Counted from the stretch's first letter, positions 21,900-32,100 are shown. The stretch is DNA of 64,000 nt from Adiantum capillus-veneris (GCA_014529385.2 CM043943.1:97430355-97494354); one strand, 5' to 3'. Notes: generated by a model from the letters alone, not told the origin. Numbers and translations: made by a program.

Positions 21900-22613
21900 A
21901 CCAAAGGAGAAGAGCCAACTCCAAAGGACGAATCCAAAGACAAAGATAAACAACAACCAGAGAAAAAGAAGAAGCAATGGCAACCAAAAGTTTCTATACA
22001 ACCGGATTACTCTTCGACGAGGAATTCTCAACAGTGGATAAGGAAGACAAGCAATAATATAACAGCTCAACCTTGGAAAAAAACGGAGTCAAAGTTGGTA
22101 TGGAGACCAAAAAAGGCTGTGCCAGAGAACACAAAGGTGGAAAACAGAGTCTTCAATACCAGACAACAGAGTGATTCCAGACAATCAAGGGCAGTGAAAC
22201 AGATCTGGATTCCAAAGAAGTTCATGACGGCACAAAGCTATAGCAAGCAAATTTGGATCCCAAAGATTTGTAAACAGGAACTCCCTTCAATACAATCAAC
22301 AGAAACTACTAGGTATTTCAAGGCGAGGAAATCAACACATAGAACAAAGCAGGTTTGGGTCGCAAAGAGTTTGTGACAAGCACAAGCAAAGCGGAAGCAG
22401 ATTTGGATTGTGAAAAAAGACAACAAGGTAACGAAGAATCCATCTACTGATTCTACTACCAAATTGCCAAAACCAACCCAAAACCCGACCACCAATCCAT
22501 CAATCAAACAAAGAGCAGCTTTATTGGAAAGACTGTTGTATCATCGCTCTACAATTGCATTGGGAACTTATGACCAAAACAACTACAATGCTTCACCCAC
22601 AGACACTTCATAG
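21900..22613 (+). other. Basic C-terminal tail with repeated W-x-P-K motifs
   Basis: After the protease the frame contains KQWQPK, QQWIRK, QPWKK, VWRPKK, QIWIPKK, QIWIPK, QVWVAK and, beyond the TGA at 22374, QIWIVKK. The units are separated by 12-30 Lys/Gln/Ser-rich residues. The function is unknown; RNA or DNA binding is a guess from the charge. A similar set occurs in element Z. Confidence 0.7.
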
Positions 22614-22635
22614 TCGTCCGGGAGGACTCAGACTA

Positions 22636-22692
22636 GGAGGGGGGGAGGTATACAGTTTTTTGGCACGCCCGGGGGGGAGGTATACAGGAGCT
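22636..22692 (+). other. Two polypurine-tract-like runs after pol
   Basis: AGGAGGGGGGGAGGTATACAG (purine core GGAGGGGGGGAGG) occurs at about 22636 and a second GGGGGGGAGGTATACAG at about 22671. Both have the form of the primer for plus-strand synthesis, but no LTR follows. They could be a central polypurine tract or mark the old 3' end of a pol module. Confidence 0.5.
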
Positions 22693-24259
22693 ACAAAGCA
22701 GCTACAAGCGGAAAAAACAAAGAAAAACAAAAATTATATTACAAGGGCAGTGTCTTACATGATTTTGCAATTTTTTATGTTTGATTGCGGATATTGATAA
22801 TATTTATGCCCTGATATACCTTGTTTTGCAACAAGAAGAGATCAAATGATGAATTTGGGTCTCTAGATGTGTAAATATCACTAAATAAGAGTGTTTTTGG
22901 AGCTAAAAAGTGGAAAAAAGTGGTAATCCAAGTCCAGAAATCACAAAGAAGTGTATATTCATATACACAGGGTTACCAGCTATTTATCGTGTATGTTTGG
23001 AATTTTTTGGCTTCAATTTGCTATTTTTCTTTATTTTTTATGATTTTCTTAATAAAAATAAAAGAAAAATAAAAAAGCAGGTGAAATGAGATCGGAAAAA
23101 AGAAAAGAATAGACGGTGATGATCCTAATGACAAGGGCAACCCATGGTAAAAATGGGGTACAATTCTGAAAAAGTTGCGGAAAGCCCGAAATGACAGAAT
23201 TTTGGCAAAGTGGACAGATTTCTCAGAAACAGGTCAAACGGAGTCCAAATTGAGAAATTTCAAATCCTAAAGTGCATTTCACGACGAGATAGGAGCACAT
23301 GTCAAATTTGGTAACAAGTGATCCGGGAAGCCCGAAGTTAAGTATTTTTCACTTCACTATCAAGCTCATTTCCACTATTACCTTCTTGGAGAGAGCAAAG
23401 AGCACACAGGAGCACCCGACCTTCTACCGCCTTCTACGACTGCTACGAGAGCTCAGAGGACACCAGACATGAGAGGTAGACTCGTTTCCATAAGCTCTTG
23501 ATGCTTATCGTTAACTTTTGTCGCGAAAACTCACCAAAACCAAGAAACAAGAGCAGACACGGGGAATGGGGAGGAACGCTAGGTAGGGGCACAACCACCT
23601 AACCAAACCTTGCAAGAACTTAGAGGTGGGTTACCCTAGTATAGGAGATGAGTTTCTAGCACTCAAAGCTCGAGAAAGAACGACTAGAAAAACCCTAGGT
23701 CAACAGAGCCTGCAAGAGGCAAACAGAAAAAAGTTGTCAGAACGACACAAAACTTCTCAGGAAGCTTAACAACATCGAGGGCAATGCAACCATGGAGTAT
23801 CTCCGGGTTTGGATCACCAAAAGTAGGTCGGAACAACCGATTCGGCGGCGGACACACAAAGCGTCATTTTGGCATAACGGCTAAAATTGACGACCAAATG
23901 ACATGAAACTTCACAAGCAGCTTCAAATATACATGGATGACTTATGTTTGCAAGCAAAACCCAAAAGAAAGCTGATTCACTTACCGATGGTGAAAAAGAC
24001 GCTTTCGGGCAACCAAATGGAGAAAGATGGAGAACGGGGAGCCAAAGTCAAGTTCAACCAAATAGGTGGCTTCACAACATATCCAATGAGCTGGAAATGC
24101 AACTCTCGAGAAGAAAAGTTGAAGAAATTCAACTCCAAGGCAAAAAGACGACTTCGGAGACTGAAATGCCTATAAGGGGGCTTTTTAGCTAAACTGATGA
24201 CTTTTTAAGTTGAAAACTAGTTAGCATTCTTTGCACAAAAAGACCAACATTTCAAGAAA
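22693..24259 (+). other. Spacer between pol and the second palindromic leader
   Basis: About 1.5 kb without a convincing gene. Phrases such as the one near 23170-23250 resemble plant retrotransposon leader text. Two small overlapping ORFs (23903-24175 and 23944-24192) look spurious, although the first contains IYMDDLC, an 18-base echo of the RT catalytic box. Confidence 0.5.
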
Positions 24260-25270
24260 AGACATCATACGCGTATGATGTCTCACAGCATGATTTTCAC
24301 ATCCATTTCAACATTTGAGTGCATAGCCTCATTCCACATGTTAATCACATCCTATGAACCAAGTATCATGAGAATTGGAGTTAGAAAACCCAAGGAAAAC
24401 CAAAAAGACGCAAAGTAGGCCATAAAATTGATTCTTGGTCCTAATTTTGTCAAAATAACTCCAAACTCATTGAAACTTTGTAGGATTGTTGATTAACACA
24501 TCTACAAGCTATCTGGAACCAAAAAGCACCATTTTGACACAAAAGACATCATACGCGTATGATGTCTATTTGCACTTACAGAGCCAAAAATGCTCATTTG
24601 TCATCATACATCCATTATATATATCTAATACATGCTACATATGAAGTTTGGAACCATTTGGTCAAGTGGATCACCCCATTAGCCCAATTAAGAGAAAATC
24701 CTCCATACAAAGCCTATTTTTGTCCCAAATCCAACATATTCAAGTCCAAACCAAGATTTGAGTATAAACAGTCCTTCACTAGCACATGGAGAGTCCACAG
24801 AACCAATCCCATGAAAAATTGATGAAAAAGACATCATACGCGTATGATGTCTCCAGAGCCATTTTTAGTCCAAATTCTATCCAAACTTGATAAATCCACT
24901 GAATAAGCCTATCTAAAGCCAAAACCAAGCTTATAGAGAAAATTGGTCCAAAAATGCACTAAAAGACATCATACGCGTATGATGTCTCACTATGTGATTT
25001 TGGCACCTCAGGGCTTCAACCACCAAACAAAAGTGTTCTACATGCCATTTGAAAGTAATCCACCAAGTTTTACCCAATTTGGATCATAAAATCCAATTCC
25101 CTTTCAAAATTTTGCCAAGAGCCTGAACCGGACTAAACTGGCCAAAACTTGACCAAATGGGATCCAAACTCAAATCCAAGCATATGATACTCATGTATAC
25201 ACTATCAGCTACAAGCACAACCAATATGAAGTCATTCTGACACAAAAGACATCATACGCGTATGATGTCT
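24260..25270. repeat. Five perfect 24-bp palindromes upstream of the 3' ORF of element 2
   Basis: Copies start at 24260, 24544, 24829, 24964 and 25247; all five are perfect type B palindromes. Spacings are 284, 285, 135 and 283 bp, the same two classes as in the first leader. The DNA between them is AT-rich, non-coding and not obviously conserved. The last copy ends 166 bp before the ATG at 25437. Confidence 0.93.
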
Positions 25271-25436
25271 CAAGCATGTTTTTGAGCCCAGTTTGCATAT
25301 TTTTTCACCTACATTGCATCCTTAGGCCCTGAATAGCTCATGTTTCAATTTTCAAGTCATTTGAATAGTTAAAAGCTTCATTTCGGCTTTCAGTACTAAA
25401 AAGACGCTAACTTCTGAAATTGGAGTTACAGGATCC

Positions 25437-28400
25437 ATGGATTCCGCTAAGTCATCGGCAACTAAGAGAAAAAGACCAACCATCAAGGATGCTCTTGCAG
25501 AGAGAATAAAGATCTACCAGGGGACTTTCAGAGATCCTCAAGGGCAATCGGTCGATGTACCTATGATCCCACGAGAATTAGTGGATTATAGCAGATCAGA
25601 GAACATCAGCAGATACCTGGAAAGGGCTGACTTACACAGGTTCTTCACCTCGAGACCATCAGGTGTGGATACAAGAAGAGTGTACGAGTTGGCAACATCC
25701 ATTCAGAAGGATGGGAAAGCCACATTGACAGCCATGGATGGAGAGAAAGTAGAAGTACAGATCACTCCACAGCTCATTGCAGATGCATTGAAGCTGAACA
25801 ACAAAGGGAGCTCTGTCAGGGAAAGAAGGGAGGCTATAGAGGTTTATGGGTCCAAGAAACAGAATGCAACTTATGGAGATATGGCAGACCAAAGAGCGGC
25901 AACCCTTTACCGACTGTACAACCAATTTCTCCATATTTACAGTAAAAGACCGCAAAAGTATACGACACCGCCCCATGCCATTGCAACTACCATCACATGG
26001 GCACTGAAGAGTAACATGCCAAAAGAGGTGAATTATGCTCAATACATCCACGAGCAAGTAATTGCCATGCACAACGAGAAGCCAAAGTATATAGGAGGAG
26101 CTGAAGTTCTGACAAGAATAGCTTATGAAGCTATTGGAGCCAGAGATCAATGGCCAAAGGTTCCCTCCCAGAATGAGTGGCTTAGAGAAGCCGATGAAGA
26201 GGAAGAACAGCCTGAAGTATCCAAGAGGGCGTCCACAAGAGCACGCAGGAAACTAGAAATAGTTTCAGAACCTGAAGAGAATGTGGATGAGCCGCTCAAG
26301 AAGAAAGCGAAGAAGAAGGCTGATCCCAAGCAAACCAAAAGTCAAAAAGCCGCAAGAATGGAAAGGCTGGTGGAGCAGTTCAGAGAGGAAAGAGCTCTAA
26401 AGGGGGGCTTTGAAGAAATGTGGGTGCCAGACCCCACTAAAGTCGGAACCAGCTCAGCCAGGCCACATGTTGATCAATATGATCAATATATTAGAGCTTA
26501 TGAGGAGTCGGAGGCCATACTGGAGCAGCAACCTGTCGAGCCTTATACTGAAGAGGAAGTACAGCTTTTAAAAGCTGAGCTGAAAAAGGACGACAAGGAG
26601 AAGAAGGAAGTAGATGAGTCTACTGAACTTCGAGAGAAAGACGGGCAAGCAAACAAAGGGAAAGCCAAGATGACTGAGGACAATCAGCCGTCCTTTACTG
26701 ATGTACCAAGCCCGAAGAAGACGGAAATTATTGTGGAGGAGACCACAATAGAAATAGAAACAGAAGTTATGGAAAAGCCGGAGACCGGGACCAAGGAAAA
26801 GGAGATAGATCCAGTTCAGCAAAAGAAAGATGATTATGAGGATCTGGTAGCGATCGGATACAGTGAAGAAGAGGCCCTGGAGGCAGTTTATGGGATATCC
26901 CTACGAAAACAAGATGATCGGAAAGGGACGAAGGAAAAGACAAAGGGTACAATGGAGAGTGAAGAGAAAATGGACGAACAAAACATACTAGAAGAGCCGA
27001 AGCCATTGGAGGTGGTGGCAGAAAGAGCTGTCAAGTTGACAGATGAAGATGAAAAAGACATGCACATGGTGCATGAACTGCTCAGCAAGATTAAAGAAAG
27101 ATCCAGAGCAAAGGAAGTAGCAATTGAGACAGCAAAACAAAAGGAAGCAGAGTTGAAGAAGAAGTTACAGAATGCTGTGACTGAATCTGAAAGTCATAAA
27201 GCATCACTCTACGACGCAAAAAACGAGAGAGACGGCTTGATACTCCAACTAGCCGAAGCTTCAAGAGAGGTAACAAGTTCACAGGAAGCAAAGGAGCGAA
27301 TAGAAGATGAGCTGGAGGCAGCCAAGGATGAGCTCATTGAGCTAAGGGAAAGAGTCGAACTTCAAGAAAGGACAATCACGAGACTCAGGACCACCCCTAG
27401 AGTTAGCAGAGCAGGAACAGAACAAGAGGGAGCCCTCGTACCAGCTCTGGAAGATCAGGTCAGAAGTTTGCAAAGAGAGCTAAGGTTAGAGTAAGTGCAA
27501 AGATTGCACATGGCGGAGGGATCATTGGCTGCAGAGGAGAGGCTCACATCAGAAAACCAAACACTAAGGACAGAAAATGAGGCCCTCCGCAAACAGCTCC
27601 AAGACCTCCAAGAGCAACAAAGAAGAGAAACAGAGACACCACAAGAAGAAGCAGGGGGAGCAGCCATAGAGCTACCAGAAACTGGAGAGGCAACCACAAT
27701 TGAAGATCCAGCCCCAGTTCAAGAAGTGGCCTCAACTTTAGGAATCTTTGAAGAAGAAGAACAAAGGCTCCAGGACCAAATAGAAAAGTCAACAGAGGAA
27801 AGTGCCAAGGCGGAAATTGAATGGGAAAGGAGACTCCTCATCTCCATTAGACTTCAAGGTTTAGACACAAAAGTGCTCCATGAAGAGTGGATGCAACCCA
27901 GCCTGCCTTTCCCTCTGATGAAATTTGAAGTGATAAAGACGAAAAAGAGAATAGAGGAGGAGCAGTATGTCACTCTTTACGAAGGCGACATCACAAAGGA
28001 TGAACAATCAAAGAAGATTGTAGATTCTCAACCTAGATGGAGGAAAGGTTGGCTGAACAAATACCCAGCCTACCTCATCTACTTGGTAGAGGCTCCAAAG
28101 GAGATTCGGGAGGATGTAACCTTCTGCCCGGTGCCAAGAGTCAGAAACTGGAAAGAGCATGGCAGGATTGCAGAAAAGAAGCCAAATTGGCTTAATTATC
28201 CCAGGATTCCAGGACCAAAGGAAGGAGAGAGAATAGGTAAAGCCTACATGGTGAAAACCCTAACGGGCACCATCAAACTCTTTACTGGCTCTCCTGACCT
28301 TTCGTGTCAGATGCTAAAGAAAATCTGCAGGACTCTCTTAGCATGCATTGAAGTGTTCGCGCCAGATAAAGCCACGACCTCGAGTCTACTATCGACGGCC

Positions 28401-28634
28401 GACACAGTGACGGATATGATGTATGATCTTTCATTGCAGCCATCACCAAAGGTGTTACATCTCTTATACCAAAGAATTATGTTTTTGCCTAGCTTCCACA
28501 TGCAAACATTCGAAGAAGCTTTCTACACCGGCTTTTTCACTCACGAAAGCAAAATATTCGGCCCAACCTTGACCATCGGCAACCTACGCTACGAATCACA
28601 TTTGCAGATGCTCAAGACGACAGGACTCTATTGA
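25437..28634 (+). pseudogene. Element 2 3' ORF: gag-like, coiled-coil protein of about 1065 codons with one stop
   Basis: Starts at ATG in a good plant context (ATCCATGG) and stays in one frame to TGA at 28634, except for TAA at 27492. Residues about 1-210 form a folded domain (RTIKDALAERIKIYQG-like start, RADLHRFFTSRPSG, PQLIADALKL) reminiscent of plant retrotransposon Gag-like or 'putative plant transposon protein' N-termini; this is a resemblance from memory. Residues about 270-560 are acidic/basic and disordered. Residues about 540-740 are a strong coiled coil (heptad-rich E, K, L, Q). Residues about 810-1065 form a second folded region. No zinc knuckle is seen. It could be the displaced Gag of this element or an accessory ORF like ORF1 of Ogre elements. 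Confidence 0.7.
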
Positions 28635-28670
28635 CCAAGCCTAAAAGTCATGTCAGGGACGACATGAACG

Positions 28671-28683
28671 CGGAGGGGGGCAG
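28671..28683 (+). other. Polypurine tract of element 2
   Basis: CGGAGGGGGGCAG lies directly before the second LTR (TGTTGAGC at 28684), in the position of the plus-strand primer. Confidence 0.85.
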
Positions 28684-28990
28684 TGTTGAGCGAGCAGAGG
28701 AAGTGTTGAGCCAGCAGAGGATCACACCCACATTTTTGCTCACACCCATCATTTTGTAACCATTGATTGTAATAAATGTCTTTCCGACATTAATTTTGAT
28801 TTGAGCCATTCATTAAGTAACGGGACTCAATTGAGTTTCCAGCTTGTAATCCCGAAGTAATTTCACCTGTTGATGTAAATAATTAGAGATGTTCTCACCT
28901 CCAAGGCTGAGGTATATAAGCCAAAGTTTTGTAACCTAAAAGGAGATTCAATTATTAATCAAAGTGAGTTTTTGAACGCCGTGACTGTGT

Positions 28991-29049
<59 letters not shown>

Positions 29050-29685
29050 TTATCTTCTTGCTACGCGAGCTACGGGGCCGCCATTGGAGAAGCGACACCG
29101 CCATTGTGTTAGCAACGGTGAGAGCTACGCACAGATACCAAGAGTGCGCGCTATCGGCTTCTACGTGTGGTAAGTTCCTACGAGCTTCGGTGTGAGTTTT
29201 CTTCCAACTCGTGTGTCGGAATAGAGCGTGCAACATATCTATAGAACCACAACGAGTAGAGCTACACATTAGTACCATCGGGGTCAAGTTTCGGTCACCT
29301 GTATTTTTCGGCCTGTCTTCATACGCGTTTGCCGCACGGAGTGGTTATAGGTTGATTTTGCAGTTCAAGTCTTTAGGGTGTTGTTCTTACCTAGTGTATA
29401 GACTTCCCCTTGAGTTTGAGATCGATTCAATGATTCTAGATCCTGTTTCGTATAGCATTCGTTCGTAGTACGGATTTCAGTCACTTGCGTATTTTAGAAC
29501 TTAGATTTGATTTCCTTAGTAGTGATTGTCATTAGAAGGTCGAGTAGGTGATTTGACACCCACCTAGTTGTTTCCATGCGCCTGCGGGTCAGCCTGCAGG
29601 TCAAGCTCCGTCCTCGTCTGACAAATTCTGTTGTTGGTTGAGTTCTCGCTATTTAGCTTCCGCTAGCGGCGTAACCGCCTTAACA
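28684..29685 (+). repeat. Element 2, second LTR (1002 bp)
   Basis: Same ends as the first LTR. Differences seen by eye include a 12-bp duplication after CCTGCGGGTCAG near 29590, a shorter (GA)n, and scattered substitutions such as CACTAGCGAC/CGCTAGCGGC. It is followed by a primer site, not by host DNA. Confidence 0.9.
28992..29047 (+). repeat. (GA)n microsatellite inside the second LTR
   Basis: About 28 GA units, shorter than the copy at 14739-14814. Confidence 0.95.
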
Positions 29686-30846
29686 TTTGGCGCCGTTGCC
29701 GGGGACGAGAGCCCTAAGTAGGTGACCTTAGACTAATCCTACGAGGTGAGTCATATAAACTACTTTGTATACTTTAGTTAGAAAAGATCTAGGAGTGGTG
29801 GACTCCGAAGGTCTCGAGAGATACTAGGAAGTGGGGTATTCCTGGGTCTTCCGTGTTGACAGTATTTTTAGTTTAGCTTAGATTAGATTGTTTTTGATGG
29901 TGTTTAAGTGGTTGTTGACATAAAAAGCATTTGCTACTCCTTGTGTGGTAGTAAATCTCTTTATATTTTCAATTGCAAAAAATCCATTTTATGATTAGAA
30001 GTAGCTTAGGTAGGGCCTGATTTGATCCTGATCTAGAGCTATCAATTGGTGTTCTATTTGCTTGATGTGTTTGATTGCATGTTAGATCACTGAAAAAGTC
30101 GCTTTGGTAGTGAAATATGCAATAAACAAAGTTCAGAAAAATTTTCTGTGTAACTGATTGTTGCTGAGCACTTAAAAGAGCTATTGGAAGAGTTCTGTGC
30201 TGAAAAACTGGAAATCTGCAACTTTAGACATCATACGCGTATGATGTCTTAGGACTTAAACAGAGACTAAAATTGAAAATTTGACATTGCCAAAGTGTTT
30301 AGAAGGGGGGTTTTACCCTAAGATCAACTTAAAACAAGAGCATTAACACTCAAAGAAACCCAAAAAGACAAGTCGGAGTCCAAGAAACGCAAAGAATAGG
30401 AAATTTTGGATTCAAATCTTGTTTTTACATTCAAACCTGACAAAAACACTTGAAACTCAATTATAAACATTGGAGAAGGCTTAAAACCAAAAATAGTCAA
30501 AATCTGGGACAAAAGACATCATACGCGTATAATGTCTTTTGGCACATCCACTGCTTATTTTTGATGTCTGACCTGACAAGATTGTTATAGGCACTGTAGG
30601 AAGCATAAATATCAAGTTTGGACCCAAATTGATGAAAAAGACATCATACGCGTATGATGTCTTTGACCTAATTTTGGACATATTTTGATACTTTGCTAAC
30701 ACAGATCCATTGTAATAGTTGTCTAGAGGTTATATTTCAAGTTTCATCCCATTTGGATCACAATTGACCCAAAAAACAAGTCAAAAGCGGAAAATTGCCA
30801 AGAAAAGCCTAAATTAGCCATAACTTGCTCAAACCGAGTTCAAACT
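29686..30846 (+). repeat. Partial second internal region of element 2 (primer site and leader)
   Basis: Matches 15441-16601 almost base for base, including primer site and three palindromes (30226, 30514, 30639). The copies part company after TTCAAACT. The next base on the right belongs to the element 1 LTR. The arrangement therefore is a truncated tandem dimer. Confidence 0.9.
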
Positions 30847-31370
30847 TTTTTCCTTTTTAGCCTTAGCCAAACCTTACAAAAGGGCACAAGAGTGATTTTT
30901 TAAGGGCTTTTTTGCCAGAGAGAGTGATTGGAGGTTTTCAAGCCTGTGTATTGCAAGCTTGCCATTGGAGCTCCATACTTGACTGTACTACCCCCTTATG
31001 CAATAATACCAAATAATTGCCTCTACTTCTTGTGTTGCTTCTCCCCATCCCCCTCCTTTTCTCTTGCTCTTTGTGTACTTGCCGGTGTTTGCAGAGGGTT
31101 TGCCTGCAGGTTGAAGGGTGTCACTAAGAGGGCAGAATTGGGGTGTCTTGTGAGCCGGAAAGGATGAGTTGAGCAGTGTGGGTGTGTTTGTGCTAAAGGG
31201 TGTTTCTTGCAAGGTGCGAGGCAGTTGTTTGGTATGCTAGAGTTGAATTATTAGTGCAAAATAGCCAATTTAAAGGTGTTATTAGAGAGGTTAGGGGTGC
31301 TGTGGAATCCTTGGTCTATAGAGAGACAAACATTTTGTGTGCTGGGTGTGTTCCCTATTCCCCCTCTCCA
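30847..31370 (+). repeat. Truncated 3' LTR of element 1 (last 524 bp)
   Basis: Aligns with about 10086-10602 of the 5' LTR (shared landmarks GGGCACAAGAGTGATTTTT, GTGTATTGCAAGCTTGCCAT and the CCTATTCCCCCTCTCCA end). The TATA box is mutated (TTACAAAAG). The left part of the LTR is missing at the junction with element 2. Confidence 0.85.
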
Positions 31371-32100
31371 ACGGTGGACTAAACGATCACCAAATCCTCC
31401 CAAGAGGAAATGGTTAACCCATAGTCCTTCTCCTCATCACTTCAAAAAGGAAAGAGAGGAAACAAAGGAAGAAAAGGACAAGAAAGAGGTCACCCTCTTC
31501 TCCTTCTTCCTCACCTTCCTCCTCTTCCGACAAAAGCAATAGTTATTCTCTTAGAGAATACAAGAGGGGAGGACATTGCAAATATTATCCTGCATGGCAC
31601 GAAGGTCACAAAAACTCAAGAAGTTCAAAGAGGGAGGAAAGAGTATCTCTTTTCTCACCTATGATTGCACCTTTGGTGCTACCGACAAAGTATTGGTCTT
31701 CATCTAACAATTTGATGCGACTTTTGAAGATGAGGGCTTCACAGAGTCCTCCAAGCTACACCATGGAGCTATGCACTTCCAAAAATCGACTCGTCAATGG
31801 TGGGCTAGCCTTTGTGGCAACGGCGAAGCCCCAAAGACATGGAAAACTCTCCGAGTTTCCATCATCAAGGAATTCCTTGCAAGCGATGCAAAGGACAAAG
31901 TGCTCACCAAATAGCAAAGTTTGAGTCTTCTTTCTCATGAGTCTATCCACAAATATGTGGACAAGTTTTGGGATTTATATCTCGAGGCTATTGTCTTTCA
32001 AAAGATAGACTTCACCGAGCAAAAGCAACAATTTTGTGCGAGATTACCCAAATAGATGGCTGAGATGATTGTGATATAGGATGCTAGACCTACACTATAG
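31371..32100 (+). pseudogene. Element 0 gag, main part, decayed
   Basis: Continues the frame broken at 9469 after the ACGG duplication. A basic, proline- and lysine-rich stretch is followed at about 31685-32070 by a capsid pattern: KVLVFI, stop, QFDATFED; STRQWWASLCG; APKTWKTLRVSIIKEF; HESIHKYVDKFWDLY. This is the typical W-WW-L / TW-L-I-F / V-Y-F layout of a retrotransposon Gag domain. At least four stops (near 31709, 31911, 32053, 32077) make it a pseudogene. No protease or RT of element 0 follows in the window. Confidence 0.7.

Larger units (their letters stand above)
16905..22613 (+). pseudogene. pol: Element 2 pol: protease remnant, RT, RNase H, tandem HHCC, integrase, second protease, W-x-P-K tail
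   Basis: One reading frame of about 1900 codons, broken only by TAG at 18795 (inside RT) and TGA at 22374 (near the end). Order: ILGRPFM of a protease C-terminal half (about 17070); acidic and basic spacer; RT with WVSPIVVVPKKNGKLRV, SFLDGFSRYNQL, YRVMPFGLTNAPATF and YMDD at 18849-18860; RNase H with HIDASAYAIG, TTEREGLGM and FTDHQALL (about 19270-19630); two HHCC zinc modules (19900-20035, 20280-20415); integrase core with Asp in KWGIDYVGP, Asp in VSDRGTHF and Glu in GQAEATNKT; integrase C-terminal VGDYVLV; a full retropepsin (21480-21880); and a basic tail. No gag and no DxG active site lie ahead of RT, so this copy may have lost them. Two stops suggest it needs help in trans. Confidence 0.9.
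14433..30846 (+). mobile_element. Element 2: young, large retrotransposon in LTR-internal-LTR-partial internal form
   Basis: Layout: LTR (14433-15440), primer site, palindromic leader, pol with protease behind integrase (16905-22613), spacer, second palindromic leader, long gag-like ORF (25437-28634), polypurine tract, LTR (28684-29685), then primer site and leader again up to 30846. One complete unit is about 15.25 kb. The two LTRs differ by roughly eight or nine substitutions noticed by eye, one 12-bp indel and the (GA)n length, so insertion was recent. The right end is a deletion junction with the element 1 LTR. The bases before the left LTR are GTTGG; no right target copy remains. Confidence 0.85.
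9470..31370 (+). mobile_element. Element 1: Tat-like Ty3/gypsy retrotransposon, decayed, split by element 2
   Basis: Starts TGGTACATCC and ends CCTCTCCA, with ACGG immediately outside both ends (9466-9469 and 31371-31374), a four-base target duplication. Order: 5' LTR, primer site, gag, protease, RT, RNase H, second RNase H, then element 2 from 14433. After element 2 only the last 524 bp of the 3' LTR remain (30847-31370). Integrase, polypurine tract and most of U3 are missing, so a deletion removed them together with the right part of element 2. The LTR copies look about ten percent different, so element 1 is clearly older than element 2. Confidence 0.75.

Noticed and set aside
25659-28501. 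Minus-strand ORFs opposite the 3' ORF of element 2
   Set aside because: They are shadows of a long, compositionally coherent plus-strand frame.
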